Positions 16,397-27,619 of a stretch of DNA of 64,000 nt are shown piece by piece. This DNA is from Aldehydirespirator sp965116965 (GTDB lineage Bacteria; Actinomycetota; Acidimicrobiia; Acidimicrobiales; Aldehydirespiratoraceae). The position numbers and the translations under genes are program-made. Each line of letters starts with the position of its first letter. Within the stretch, counting starts at the first letter, position 1. The stretch spans positions 744,001-808,000 of the forward strand of contig OZ220743.1 in assembly GCA_965116965.1 (NCBI GenBank), read 5' to 3'. The notes beneath the pieces were generated by a model that worked only from the letters and a program-made list of their open reading frames with translations, was not told where the DNA came from and searched no databases.

Positions 16397-18379
16397 TCAA
16401 ATATCTGTATGCCACACGATGGCCGTCGATCCGGTGGGGCCTGCGCTGATGGTCAAGAGCAGTCGCTCGCCTGCCGGGACCGCCAGCCCGTCGGTGATGA
16501 GGCGCAGTTCCTCGGCCGCCCCGGCGTTGCCGGTGGCCACCGCACCCCCGTCACGGTTGATGCGCTCCGCGTCGATGTCCAATGCGCAGGCCACCAGCAT
16601 CGCCGTGGCCGCGTTGTGCTCGACGACGTAGATGCTGTCCACGGCAGAGAGCTCGACCCCGGTGCCACCCAGCGCCCGACCGACCGCCACGGCCACGTTT
16701 CCGACGGGGTCGAACGGGTCGCCCGCGGCCCGGCCCATCCCGGCCACCGTGGCAATCCCGCCCGGCGCCCGAGCGACCGCGACCGCGACGTTTCCGACGG
16801 GATCGGACGGGTCGCCGGCCTGCTTCGTCCCGGCAACTCCGCCCGGCACCGAGGCCTCGCCGGCCTGCAACAGCACCGCCGCCACGCAGTCGGCCGGGGG
16901 AGCGAACGTGGCCGCGGTCAGCAGTCCGTCGTCGTCGAAGGCAGGGGGCAGCTCGGCCGCATCGCCCCAGTCGCGCACCACGTCCGCGGTCACCGGGTCT
17001 CCCCGGTACACGCCCCGCCCCGCAGCGTCGCCCGGTCGGGCCGCCACCGCCACGATGGCCGGGCTCGCAGCCCACCCCGACCCCGACCCCGAGCCCGATC
17101 CTGCGCCCGATCCCGATTTCGAGCCCGACCCTGCGGCCGACCCCGACCCTGCGGCCGATCCCGATTTCGAGCCCGACCCTGAGCCCGACCCTGCGGCCGA
17201 CCCCGACCCTGCGGCCGACCCTGAGCCCGACCCTGCGGCCGAGCCCGACCCTGAGCCCGACCCTGAGCCCGACCCTGCGGCCGACCCCGACCCTGCGGCC
17301 GACCCTGAGCCCGACCCTGCGGCCGAGCCCGACCCTGAGCCCGACCCTGAGCCCGACCCTGCGGCCGACCCTGAGCCCGACCCTGCGGCCGAGCCCGACC
17401 CTGAGCCCGACCCTGCGGCCGACCCTGATTTCGAGCCCGACCCTGCGGCCGACCCTGATTTCGAGCCCGACCCTGCGGCCGACCCTGATTTCGAGCCCGA
17501 CCCTGAGCCCGATCCTGAGCCCGACCCTGATTTCGAGCCCGACCCTGCGGCCGACCCTGATTTCGAGCCCGACCCTGCGGCCGACCCTGATTTCGAGCCC
17601 GACCCTGAGCCCGATCCTGAGCCCGACCCTGATTTCGAGCCCGACCCTGCGGCCGACCCTGATTTCGAGCCCGACCCCGCTGCCAATCCTGCCGTCGCAC
17701 GCCGGCGCCGGGACTCCTCGGCCGCGGCGTCGAGCTCGGCCCGACCGATGCCCACCGCCCGGGCGGCCCTCTCCGACAGCCGGGGCGCCGGCAGTAGCCC
17801 CCCGACCTCTTCGAACCGCTCGGCCACCCCGCCCCACGGAGCCCCGTAGGTGCGGTTGAGGGCGGCCGCGCCCGGCGGCACCACCGAGCAGAGGCCGAGG
17901 CCGACTACCAGCACGGTCCGGGCCTGGCCGGCCCGGATGGCGGCCACCGCCGCCTGCACGGCCGCGGCACCACTGGTCTCGCCCCGATCAACCACCGAAC
18001 CGCCTACCGAGACTGGCCACCCGGCAGCCAGAACGATCGCCCGGGCCGCGTCGGCCCCGGCCGCCCCCACCGGATCGCAGCACCCCACCACCACCTCGTC
18101 GAGTACGCCCGCGTCGAGCCCGGCGCGCTCCAGCACCTCTCGGCCCACCACGCCGGCCAGCAACACCGGGTTCCAGCCGGCCAGTTCGCCGTCCACCGGC
18201 CGCACCGCCGTCCGGGCTCCAGCTACCACCGTCACAGCCGTTGCCGGGGTCGCACCCACGGCGTCAATGTCTACTCCCCGCCAGCCCCGCCAGCGTCGCA
18301 CTCTGCCACCGGCGGGTGTTCGCGCGCCGGTCGGTGCTCGCGAGGGCGCCACTGGAGCTACGTGCGGATGGTCGTCCAC
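16397..18379 (-). CDS. Degenerate thiolase-like protein with ~200-residue Gly-Ser insert
   Basis: 660 residues. The N-terminal part (VTVVAGARTAVRP ... ARTVLVVGLGLCS) and the C-terminal part (VVEHNAATAMLVACALDI ... NRDGGAVATGN) follow the thiolase order. The catalytic Cys motif CxSG reads 'GETSG' and the 'GHP' His motif reads 'GNAGA', so both catalytic residues are gone. The final CGGG loop is 'AGPTGSTA'. An insert of GSGSKSGSAAGSG-type repeats occupies about residues 233-430, just where thiolases have a flexible loop domain. It cannot be a normal acetyl-CoA acetyltransferase; a lipid-transfer/scaffold role like SCP2-thiolase homologues is possible. GTG start; exact start uncertain. Confidence 0.7.
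   Translation of the reverse strand: MDDHPHVAPVAPSRAPTGARTPAGGRVRRWRGWRGVDIDAVGATPATAVTVVAGARTAVRPVDGELAGWNPVLLAGVVGREVLERAGLDAGVLDEVVVGCCDPVGAAGADAARAIVLAAGWPVSVGGSVVDRGETSGAAAVQAAVAAIRAGQARTVLVVGLGLCSVVPPGAAALNRTYGAPWGGVAERFEEVGGLLPAPRLSERAARAVGIGRAELDAAAEESRRRRATAGLAAGSGSKSGSAAGSGSKSGSGSGSGSGSGSKSGSAAGSGSKSGSAAGSGSKSGSGSGSGSGSGSKSGSAAGSGSKSGSAAGSGSKSGSAAGSGSGSGSAAGSGSGSAAGSGSGSGSGSGSAAGSGSGSAAGSGSAAGSGSGSGSGSGSAAGSGSGSAAGSGSAAGSGSGSGSKSGSAAGSGSAAGSGSKSGSGAGSGSGSGSGWAASPAIVAVAARPGDAAGRGVYRGDPVTADVVRDWGDAAELPPAFDDDGLLTAATFAPPADCVAAVLLQAGEASVPGGVAGTKQAGDPSDPVGNVAVAVARAPGGIATVAGMGRAAGDPFDPVGNVAVAVGRALGGTGVELSAVDSIYVVEHNAATAMLVACALDIDAERINRDGGAVATGNAGAAEELRLITDGLAVPAGERLLLTISAGPTGSTAIVWHTDI
17076..17685. 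repeat. Minisatellite inside the thiolase-like gene
   Basis: About 610 bp of shuffled 6-, 12- and 18-bp units (gagccc-gaccct, gcggcc-gaccct, gatttcgagccc). All units are multiples of 6, so copy changes keep the frame. On the minus strand it reads Gly-Ser/Lys-Ser-Gly/Ala-Ala-Gly. It is open in several frames on both strands and is the source of long shadow ORFs. Confidence 0.9.
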
Positions 18380-18413
18380 GATGAGCGCCGGTCGGTGCTC
18401 GCGAGGGCGCCAC
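18324..18413. repeat. 29-bp direct repeat across the thiolase-like gene start
   Basis: GCGCCGGTCGGTGCTCGCGA followed by GGGCGCCAC occurs at 18324-18352 (inside the N-terminal codons) and 18385-18413 (just upstream of the start). It looks like a local duplication that may have created the current start context. Confidence 0.7.
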
Positions 18414-18501
18414 GCCCGATCAGCGTGATGGGGGTCGTGGCACCGTGTCTACACTCGCACCGACCGGGCGTTGGACAGTGAGACACAACTGGGAGGTCAC
18501 G

Positions 18502-19200
18502 GTGAGCAAGCGCACGACCGACATCGTCATCAGGTTGCTGACCGCAGTGACCCTGCTCGCCATCGTGCTGTCCGTGGTGTTCTACGAGGATGTGTTCCTC
18601 GAGAACCTGCTCCCTGACGCCAGACCCGCCCTATTCGACGGCGCGATCAAGACCGAGGGCGACTACATCGAGGTCGGCTCGTTCAGGATCTACGACACCG
18701 CCCTGCTGATCCTGCGGGCCGCTCTCGGGATGATGATCTTCGTCCACGGCTACAACAAGGCGTTCCGGGGCGGGAAGCTCGCCGGCACCGGCCGCTGGTT
18801 CCAGTCTATGGGGATGCGGCCGGGCAAGGTTCACGCCGCCCTGGCCGCCGGCACCGAGATGGGCGTAGGCGTGCTGCTCGTCCTAGGCCTTCTCACCCAG
18901 CTGGCGGCAGCCGGGCTCATCGCTCTGATGGTGGTGGCCTTCTGGACCGTCCACCGCGACAAGGGCTTCATGATCACCGGCGAAGGCTGGGAGTACGTGG
19001 CCCTTATCGCGGCTATGAGCCTGGTGTGTGCCATTCTTGGCCCGGGCGCGGTATCCCTCGACGCCGAATTCGAGATCGCCCACCGCCTCGACGGCATGAC
19101 CGGCCTCGGTGTCGCGCTGCTGCTCGGCGTGGGCGCGGGCGCGGCCCAGCTCTTGCTCTTCTTCCGTCCCCCGAAGCCCGACCCCGCCGCGGATGGCTGA
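18502..19200 (+). CDS. DoxX-family membrane protein
   Basis: 232 residues from GTG 18502, which has GGGAGG 6 bp upstream. There is an N-terminal TM helix, an extracytoplasmic segment, then the DoxX four-helix core with 'LRAALGMMIFVHGYNKAFRG' and 'GWEYVALIAAM'. DoxX proteins are membrane partners in thiol/sulfur redox in several bacteria; the specific role here is unknown. Confidence 0.85.
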   Translation: MSKRTTDIVIRLLTAVTLLAIVLSVVFYEDVFLENLLPDARPALFDGAIKTEGDYIEVGSFRIYDTALLILRAALGMMIFVHGYNKAFRGGKLAGTGRWFQSMGMRPGKVHAALAAGTEMGVGVLLVLGLLTQLAAAGLIALMVVAFWTVHRDKGFMITGEGWEYVALIAAMSLVCAILGPGAVSLDAEFEIAHRLDGMTGLGVALLLGVGAGAAQLLLFFRPPKPDPAADG

Positions 19201-19217
19201 CCCTCCCGAAATCCCTG

Positions 19218-19316
19218 TAGTGGTGTGTCGCCAAAATGACTAGGGCAGCGCGAAAGGCCCAAGCCCAGCTCGAAGCCGCTCTAGGGCGCTCGATCAATTC
19301 CGCGACGGACCAGCAA
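19218..19316. mobile_element. MITE-like element, family 2 (divergent copy)
   Basis: It starts TAGTGGTGTGTCGCCAAAAT, shares 'GACTAGGGCAGCGC' with the copies at 27959-28058 and 48531-48629, and ends with the complement-like 'ATTCCGCGACGGACCAG'. The interior has diverged. It lies just after the DoxX stop. Confidence 0.5.
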
Positions 19317-19374
19317 TCAGGTACCTGTGAGGTCCTCGGCGACAGGGATTTCGCTCCGGAACAGCCCGACTCCC

Positions 19375-19515
19375 TAGTGTCCTGAGTCAGGAATCCGTTG
19401 CGGATGTTCCGCCGCCAGTTTTCTTGGGCGGTTTGTGTGGACTGAGTGCGCAGAACCAACCCGAGATTTCACGGAGGTCTGAACAAGCCGCTTGAACTTG
19501 CGACTCAGGACACTA
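19375..19515. mobile_element. MITE-like element, family 1 (copy A, 137 bp)
   Basis: Perfect 15-bp terminal inverted repeats CTAGTGTCCTGAGTC (19374-19388) and GACTCAGGACACTAG (19502-19516), each containing a TA that is the likely duplicated target. The 137 bp between them match, inverted and ~95% by eye, the copy at 61856-61992. There is no coding capacity. The right-hand CTAG provides the TAG stop of the EamA gene. Confidence 0.85.
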
Positions 19516-21258
19516 GATTCTCGGGCGGGTTCGGGGGCGCAGCCAGGGCCGGCTGACCCGGCCGGCCGACAGGTCGGCGCCGGTGTGGCCGAAGATGGCG
19601 CCCAGCACCATCAGCCCTCCGACCACGGTCACCAGCGGCGGCGCTTCGGCCAGCACGACCCACGCCAGCAGGATCGAGAACGGCGTCTCGCTAGACGCCA
19701 GCAGACCGGCCTCCGCGGCCGGGATCAGCCGCACCCCCTCGGTCCACAGCACCAGCGACACTGCGAACACCAGCCCGAAGAACACCAGGAGCGGGAACTG
19801 GTCGGCGGCCACACCCAGGGGGTCGGCCACCACCAGCGCCACCACGAACAGCAGCACCCCGGCCGAGCTCAGCGCCAGCACTGCGTCGGCTCCCGGGAAG
19901 CGGCGGATCAGCACGATCAGCAGGGCCAGCAGGAACGCGAGCGCAACGGCCCGCAGGTTGCCGTCGAGGTCGCCGGGCCCGAGATTGCCGGCCACGGTGA
20001 GGGTGACGCCGGCGAGGGCCACCGCGGCGGCCGACACTGTCGACCGCCGCAGCCGCTCCCGCAGGATCAGCCACGCCAGCCCGGCGGCCAGGAACGGCAC
20101 GGTGGCCGATATCACGGTGACGTTGGCCACCTCGGTCCTTTGCAGAGCGTCGATGTAGAGGATCATCGACAGCGCGGCCGGCCCGAGCAGCAGCAGACCC
20201 TGCGGGCCGAGGGTCGCACGGATCCGCAGGCCGGGCGGCGGGTTGCCGACCCGGCTCCTCCCCCACACGTAGATGAGCGCGCCCGTTCCCCCGATCAGGC
20301 CTCGCCAGCTGGCCATCTGCCAGACGTCGGCGTCGATGCTGCGGGAGATGGCGCCGGTGGCGCCGAACCCGAACCCGGACACGAGCATCATCGCCCCGCC
20401 GAGGCGCCGGGACTGCGGGGGCTCTTGGGCGGGTTTCTGGTCGGCTGTCGTCGCGTCGTCGAGGTGCGGGGACTGCGGGGGCTCTTGGGCGGGTTTCTGG
20501 TCGGCTGTCGTCGCGTCGTCGAGGTGCGGGGACTGCGGGGGCTCTTGGGCGGGTTTCTGGTCGGCTGTCGTCGCGTCGTCGAGGTGCGGGGACTGCGGGG
20601 GCTCTTGGGCGGGTTTCTGGTCGGCTGTCGTCGCGTCGTCGAGGTGCGGGGGCTGCGGGGGCTCTTGGGCGGGTTTCTGGTCGGCTGTCGTCGCGTCGTC
20701 GAGGTGCGGGGGCTGCGGGGGCTCTTGGGTGGGTTTCTGGTCGGCTGTCGTCGCGTCGTCGAGGTGCGGGGGCTGCGGGGGCTCTTGGGTGGGTTTCTGG
20801 TCGGCTGTCGTCGCGTCGTCGAGGTGCGGGGGCTGCGGGGGCTCTTGGGTGGGTTTCTGGTCGGCTGTCGTCGCGTCGTCGAGGTGCGGGGGCTGCGGGG
20901 GCTCTTGGGTGGGTTTCTGGTCGGCTGTCGTCGCGTCGTCGAGGTGCGGGGGCTGCGGGGGCTCTTGGGTGGGTTTCTGGTCGGCTGTCGTCGCGTCGTC
21001 GAGGTGCGGGGGCTGCGGGGGCTCTTGGGTGGGTTTCTGGTCGGCTGTCGTCGCGTCGTCGAGGTGCGGGGGCTGCGGGGGCTCTTGGGTGGGTTTCTGG
21101 TCGGCTGTCGTCGCGTCGTCGAGGTGCGGGGGCTGCGGGGGCTCTTGGGTGGGTTTCTGGTCGGCTGTCGTCGCGTCGTCGAGGTGCGGGGACCGCCCGG
21201 CCGGGCCCGCGCCGGACTGTTCGGCGTTCGGGTCGGGTGCGGCCTGGTCGGTGGTCAA
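19513..21258 (-). CDS. EamA/DMT-superfamily transporter with 13 x 20-residue N-terminal repeat
   Basis: 581 residues. The C-terminal ~300 residues form a ten-TM EamA permease ('SWRGLIGGTGALIYVWG', 'SATVPFLAAGLAWLILRERL', 'AGLLASSETPFSILLAWVV'), a metabolite exporter fold. The N-terminal ~285 residues are cytoplasmic-type tail: 13 near-identical units PHLDDATTADQKPTQEPPQP (8 with T, 5 with A at the variable site). DMT transporters normally lack such a tail. The last codons end in the TAG supplied by the MITE at 19375-19515, so the true C-terminus may have been trimmed. Confidence 0.85.
   Translation of the reverse strand: MTTDQAAPDPNAEQSGAGPAGRSPHLDDATTADQKPTQEPPQPPHLDDATTADQKPTQEPPQPPHLDDATTADQKPTQEPPQPPHLDDATTADQKPTQEPPQPPHLDDATTADQKPTQEPPQPPHLDDATTADQKPTQEPPQPPHLDDATTADQKPTQEPPQPPHLDDATTADQKPTQEPPQPPHLDDATTADQKPAQEPPQPPHLDDATTADQKPAQEPPQSPHLDDATTADQKPAQEPPQSPHLDDATTADQKPAQEPPQSPHLDDATTADQKPAQEPPQSRRLGGAMMLVSGFGFGATGAISRSIDADVWQMASWRGLIGGTGALIYVWGRSRVGNPPPGLRIRATLGPQGLLLLGPAALSMILYIDALQRTEVANVTVISATVPFLAAGLAWLILRERLRRSTVSAAAVALAGVTLTVAGNLGPGDLDGNLRAVALAFLLALLIVLIRRFPGADAVLALSSAGVLLFVVALVVADPLGVAADQFPLLVFFGLVFAVSLVLWTEGVRLIPAAEAGLLASSETPFSILLAWVVLAEAPPLVTVVGGLMVLGAIFGHTGADLSAGRVSRPWLRPRTRPRI
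20401..21180. repeat. 13 tandem copies of a 60-bp minisatellite
   Basis: The unit begins GAGGTGCGGGG and ends GTCGCGTCGTC. Copies from 20461 onward are nearly identical, differing at one C/T (GGGCGGGT in five, GGGTGGGT in eight) and a few G/A sites; the first copy is degenerate. The unit is a multiple of three, so copy number can change without frame loss. Confidence 0.97.
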
Positions 21259-21268
21259 TACCGGACTG

Positions 21269-21397
21269 CTAGTGGGCTGTCAACAAGCATTCGCGCTCGT
21301 GGTTGCCGCCCAAACAAGTAGAGAAACCTGTCGTATGCGGGCAAGACTGGCAGAGAGAATCTCGGCTCAACCCCGACGATCGTTGGTGGACAGAGCA

Positions 21398-21401
<4 letters not shown>
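21269..21401. mobile_element. MITE-like element, family 3 (copy F, ~130 bp)
   Basis: Bounded by CTAG on both sides, with imperfect inverted ends CTAGTGGGCTGTCAACAAGC and (complement) CTAGTGCTCTGTCCACCAAC. A partial relative is at 48628-48665. The end at 21398-21401 supplies the TAG stop codon of msrA. Confidence 0.65.
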
Positions 21402-22054
<653 letters not shown>

Positions 22055-22119
22055 GCAACGACTGTATCGCCGGCCGCCCCGAGGTTTCAGCCGTGTCCCA
22101 ACACCGCCGCCGCCCTCCC

Positions 22120-22177
22120 GGATTTCTCGGGTTGGTTTTGCGCGTTGACCGTGTATAGCCGCCCCGAGACTTCCCGG
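22120..22177. repeat. REP-like palindromic repeat
   Basis: GGATTTCTCGGGTTGG...GCCCCGAGACTTCCCGG matches the tandem pair at 10155-10271 in both ends. It lies between the divergent msrA and amidohydrolase genes, so it may affect both promoters. Confidence 0.5.
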
Positions 22178-22204
22178 CACCCTGCCACGGCTACCCTCTG
22201 CGCA

Positions 22205-23947
22205 ATGCTCGACACACTGATCGCCGGGGGCACGCTGGTCGACGGCACCGGCTCGCCCGCCCGTCCCGCCGACGTCGGCGTCTCCGACGGCCGGATCGTG
22301 GCCGTGGCCGACCCCGGAGACCTCGCCGACGCCGACCGCGCCGACACCGTCGACGCCACAGGCCTGGTCGTGTGCCCCGGCTTCATCGACCCCCACACCC
22401 ACTACGACGCCCAGATCTTCTGGGACCCGAGGGCCACCCCGTCCAACACCTTCGGCGTCACCACCGTGGTCGGCGGCAACTGCGGCTTCTCGCTCGCCCC
22501 GCTCAGCCACCCGTCCGACGGCGAGTACCTCAAGCGCATGATGGTGAAGGTCGAGGGCATGGAGCTGGCCGCCCTCGAACAGGGCGTGCCCTGGGACTGG
22601 GAGAGCTTCGCCGACTACCTGCGGGCCGTTGAGAACCGGGGCATCGGCGTGAATGCCGGTTTCATGGTGGGACACTGCGCGCTGCGCCGGGCGGTGATGC
22701 GCGACGACGCAGTCGGCCACGAGGCCAACGACGACCAGATCGCCCTGATGCGTGCCCTGCTGGCCGAGTCGCTGGCCGCGGGTGGCCTCGGGTTCTCCAC
22801 CGGCCGCAGCTACACCCACAACGACTGGGACGGGCAGCCGGTGCCCAGCCGCTGGGCCTCCGAGCACGAGGTGCTGGAGCTGTGCCGGGAGACGGCCGGC
22901 CACCCCGGCACCACCCTCGAGTGGGTGGCCGACGGCTGCATGAAGGGCTTCAGCGACGACGAGATCGACTTGATGACCCGCATGTCGCTGCAGGCCCAGC
23001 GCCCGCTCAACTGGAACGTGCTGACCGTCGACTCGGCCCGCCCCGACGACTACCGCAACCAGATCGCGGCGTGCGAGCGGGCCGCCGACGCCGGGGCCAT
23101 AGTCATAGCGCTCACCATGCCGATCCTGGTGGGGATGAACATGAACCTGGGCACGTTCTGCGCCCTGCACATGCTGCCCGGCTGGCCCGACACGTTCGGC
23201 CTCCCAATCGCCGAGCGCATGGAGGCCCTGCGCCGCCCCGAGACCCTCATCGCCCTCGAGAACTCAGCCGCCAGCCCGGAGGCCGGCGTGTTCAGCCGCC
23301 TCACCGGCTGGTCCGACTACGTCATCGGCGACACCTACTCGGCCGCCAACGAGGGCCTGAAGGGCCGCCGGGTAGGCGATATCGCCCGGGAGCGGGGCCA
23401 GCGGGACTTCTTCTGCCTGGTGGACGTCTGCCTGGCCGACGACCTGCGCACCGTGCTGTGGCCCGCCCCCACCGACGACGATCCCGAGAGCTGGCGGCTG
23501 CGGGCCGAGGCCTGGGAGCATCCGGCGGTGATGATCGGCGGCAGCGACGCCGGGGCGCACCTCGACCGCATGGCCGGCGCCTGCTACACCACGGCCTGGA
23601 TCGACGACTGCCTGCGGGGTCGCCGGCTCACCACTCTCGAGAACGCGGTGCACCATCTCACCGAGGCCCCGGCCCGGCTGTTCGGCATCAAGGGCAGGGG
23701 CCGCATCGCCGAGGGCTATCACGCCGACGTCGTGCTGTTCGACCCCGACACGGTGGGCGCGCTCGAGCCGGTGCTGGTGGCCGACCTGCCCGGCGACGGC
23801 AAGCGCCTGTGGTCGGAGGCCACCGGGGTGCGCCGGGTGATGGTCAACGGCGTCACCACCGTGGTCGACGGCGAGGCCACCGACGCCCTGCCGGGCACGG
23901 TGCTGCGCTCGGGCCGCGACACTGAGACCGTCCCGGTGGGCGGCTAG
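22205..23947 (+). CDS. N-acyl-D-amino-acid deacylase-family amidohydrolase
   Basis: 580 residues. The metal-site 'GFIDPHTHYDAQIFWDP', 'GGNCGFSLAP' and 'GGSDAGAHLD' and the composite beta-sandwich ends ('MLDTLIAGGTLVDGTG', 'GYHADVVLFDPDTVG') match the D-aminoacylase group (COG3653). The true substrate could be an N-acyl-D-amino acid or another cyclic amide. The frame is open far upstream only because of the 60-bp repeats; ATG 22205 is the natural start. Confidence 0.9.
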   Translation: MLDTLIAGGTLVDGTGSPARPADVGVSDGRIVAVADPGDLADADRADTVDATGLVVCPGFIDPHTHYDAQIFWDPRATPSNTFGVTTVVGGNCGFSLAPLSHPSDGEYLKRMMVKVEGMELAALEQGVPWDWESFADYLRAVENRGIGVNAGFMVGHCALRRAVMRDDAVGHEANDDQIALMRALLAESLAAGGLGFSTGRSYTHNDWDGQPVPSRWASEHEVLELCRETAGHPGTTLEWVADGCMKGFSDDEIDLMTRMSLQAQRPLNWNVLTVDSARPDDYRNQIAACERAADAGAIVIALTMPILVGMNMNLGTFCALHMLPGWPDTFGLPIAERMEALRRPETLIALENSAASPEAGVFSRLTGWSDYVIGDTYSAANEGLKGRRVGDIARERGQRDFFCLVDVCLADDLRTVLWPAPTDDDPESWRLRAEAWEHPAVMIGGSDAGAHLDRMAGACYTTAWIDDCLRGRRLTTLENAVHHLTEAPARLFGIKGRGRIAEGYHADVVLFDPDTVGALEPVLVADLPGDGKRLWSEATGVRRVMVNGVTTVVDGEATDALPGTVLRSGRDTETVPVGG

Positions 23948-23961
23948 TGGCGGCCGGGTCT

Positions 23962-24002
23962 TGTGAGCAACGAAGCCGCTCCAGGCGGCATGTCTGCTCA
24001 CA
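23962..24002. terminator. Nested hairpin between amidohydrolase and acs
   Basis: Outer stem TGTGAGCA (23962-23969) pairs with TGCTCACA (23995-24002). Inner stem GCCGC pairs with GCGGC (23975-23989). It probably terminates the upstream transcript; it could also be a leader element for acs. Confidence 0.5.
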
Positions 24003-24040
24003 GAGAACCGCGGCCGGGTTTAGCTAGGAGGAACTGAACC

Positions 24041-26031
<1,991 letters not shown>

Positions 26032-26035
<4 letters not shown>

Positions 26036-26157
26036 CCAGCACGCCCGACAACTCGCACCGCCGCTTCCGTTCTTGGGGACCAAGTGGGTACTGGACACCC
26101 GTTTTCGGCACCAATTTCGTGAGAACAGGTTGGACGTGACCAGCACGCCGGACAACT
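26032..26157. repeat. 22-bp direct repeat around a ~80-bp insert upstream of the HAD gene
   Basis: GTGACCAGCACGCCCGACAA occurs at 26032 (overlapping the acs stop) and, one base different, at 26136 (the HAD start). The ~80 bp between contain GGGTACTGGACACCC, which is also found (inverted) at about 11106-11120. The original gene start thus appears to have been duplicated by insertion of a small repeat. Confidence 0.6.
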
Positions 26158-26672
26158 GGTACTTCCGCCACGGCGGGGCTGACGGCGGGGCGCCGGCCGG
26201 CGGGCGCCTGGTGATCCTCGACCTCGACGGCATCATCTCGAACGCCACGCACCGCCAGCACTACCTGCGAGGCGCCTTCAAGGACTTCCGCGGCTTCTTC
26301 ACCGCCGCCCCCGACGACCCGCCCTACGAGACCGGTCTGGCCCTGGCCGCCTCGATCACCGACGACCACACGGTGGCGATCCTCACCGCCCGCCCCCACT
26401 ACATGGTCGACGACACCCGCGCCTGGCTGGCCGCCAACGATGTTCGCCACGACCTGCTGATCCTCCGCCCCGAGCACGGCCGGGGCAGCCGGGGCCCGTC
26501 GGCCGACTTCAAGCGCCACGAACTGAACCGCCTGCGGGCGGCCGGCTACGAGATAACCGCGGCCATCGACGACGACGAGCGGATAATCGAGATGTACCGC
26601 TCCGAGGGTGTATTCGCCCTATACGTCCACTCCGGCTACTACGAGCGAAACGACGCGGCGAGGACCATTTAG
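26136..26672 (+). CDS. HAD-superfamily phosphatase-like protein
   Basis: 178 residues from GTG 26136. HAD motif I is 'LVILDLDGIIS' (nucleophile Asp), motif II 'VAILTARP', a lysine in 'ADFKRHELN', and motif IV 'AAIDDDERIIEMY'. The layout resembles the phosphatase domain of T4-type polynucleotide kinase. The substrate is unknown. A shorter copy of its 5' end overlaps the acs stop codon. Confidence 0.8.
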   Translation: MTSTPDNWYFRHGGADGGAPAGGRLVILDLDGIISNATHRQHYLRGAFKDFRGFFTAAPDDPPYETGLALAASITDDHTVAILTARPHYMVDDTRAWLAANDVRHDLLILRPEHGRGSRGPSADFKRHELNRLRAAGYEITAAIDDDERIIEMYRSEGVFALYVHSGYYERNDAARTI

Positions 26673-26734
26673 GAGCCCAAACCGGCTCTTGCCTTCGGGC
26701 GGTAGGTTGGGGGCGCAAGCGGAGGTGACGGACC

Positions 26735-27601
26735 ATGTTCAACGCGGCGAAGACGTTCACGCTGCTGGCCCTGCTGGGCGGCCTGTGCATAGTCATCGGC
26801 GGCGCCCTCGGCGGCCAGGGCGGCCTGGTGCTGGGCCTGATCCTGGGCATTGCCATTGCGGGCGGCAGCTACTGGTTCAGCGACAAGCTGGCGATCACGT
26901 CGGCCCGGGCCCAGCCGGTGACTGCGGCCGACATGCCCGAGTACTACGAGATCATGGTCAACCTGTGCATGAGGGCGCAGATGCCCATGCCGAAGCTGTA
27001 CATCTCGCCGAACCCGCAGCCCAACGCCTTCGCCACGGGACGCAACCCCAACAATGCGGCGGTGTGCATCACGCAGGGCCTGACCCAGGCGATGGGCTGG
27101 GACGAGATCCGGGGTGTGCTGGCCCATGAGCTGGCCCACATCCGCAACCGTGACATCCTGATCGGCTCGGTGGCGGCGGCGGTGGGCATGGCGGTGACGT
27201 TCATCGCCAACATGGCCATGTGGGGTGCGATGTTCGCCGGCGGGCGCGACGACCGCCACGGCAACGTGTTCGGCCAGCTGGCTCTGGCCATCCTGGCGCC
27301 GATCGCGGCGGCGATGATCCAGGCGGCCATCAGCCGCAGCCGTGAGTTCCAGGCCGATGCGTCGGCGGCGAGGCTGATCGGCGACGGCCGTCCCCTGGCC
27401 CGGGCGTTGGAGCGTCTGGAGACGTATTCGCAGCGGATCCCGTCGGGCGTGAATCCGAGCCAGGCGTCGAACTACATCATCGACCCGCTGAAGGCCCAGG
27501 CCCGCGGCGGCGGTGGCGGGGGAGGTTTCGGCCGCATGTTCTCAACGCACCCGCCCACCGCCGAGCGCATCCGCCGCCTACAGTCCCGCGACTGGGAGTA
27601 A
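26735..27601 (+). CDS. htpX: HtpX-like M48 membrane metalloprotease
   Basis: 288 residues. Two N-terminal TM helices, the zinc motif 'VLAHELAHIRNRD', two more TM helices, then 'SREFQADASAARL' (third ligand Glu) and the C-terminal 'STHPPTAERIRRL'. It is a quality-control protease for membrane proteins. A Gly-rich linker (RGGGGGGGFG) precedes the C-terminal segment. GGAGGTGACGG lies upstream of the ATG. Confidence 0.95.
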   Translation: MFNAAKTFTLLALLGGLCIVIGGALGGQGGLVLGLILGIAIAGGSYWFSDKLAITSARAQPVTAADMPEYYEIMVNLCMRAQMPMPKLYISPNPQPNAFATGRNPNNAAVCITQGLTQAMGWDEIRGVLAHELAHIRNRDILIGSVAAAVGMAVTFIANMAMWGAMFAGGRDDRHGNVFGQLALAILAPIAAAMIQAAISRSREFQADASAARLIGDGRPLARALERLETYSQRIPSGVNPSQASNYIIDPLKAQARGGGGGGGFGRMFSTHPPTAERIRRLQSRDWE

Positions 27602-27619
27602 CCCCAGCCAGCCCGACGA

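Noticed and set aside
16632..17849. Plus-strand ORF encoding a Pro-Asp-Glu repeat protein
   Set aside because: It is the antisense reading of the minisatellite; thiolase homology flanks the repeat on the minus strand in one continuous frame.
20401..21180. Possible CRISPR array from regularly spaced repeats
   Set aside because: There are no unique spacers; the 60-bp units are head-to-tail and nearly identical, and they encode protein. No cas genes.
19492..21321. Plus-strand 609-codon ORF with Arg/Gly/His-rich repeats
   Set aside because: Antisense shadow of the EamA gene and its minisatellite; composition is non-protein-like.
26073..26135. Upstream start for the HAD gene (MGTKWVLDTRF...)
   Set aside because: That segment is a small repeat inserted between two copies of the gene's 5' end; homology and the duplicated GTGACCAGC favour GTG 26136.
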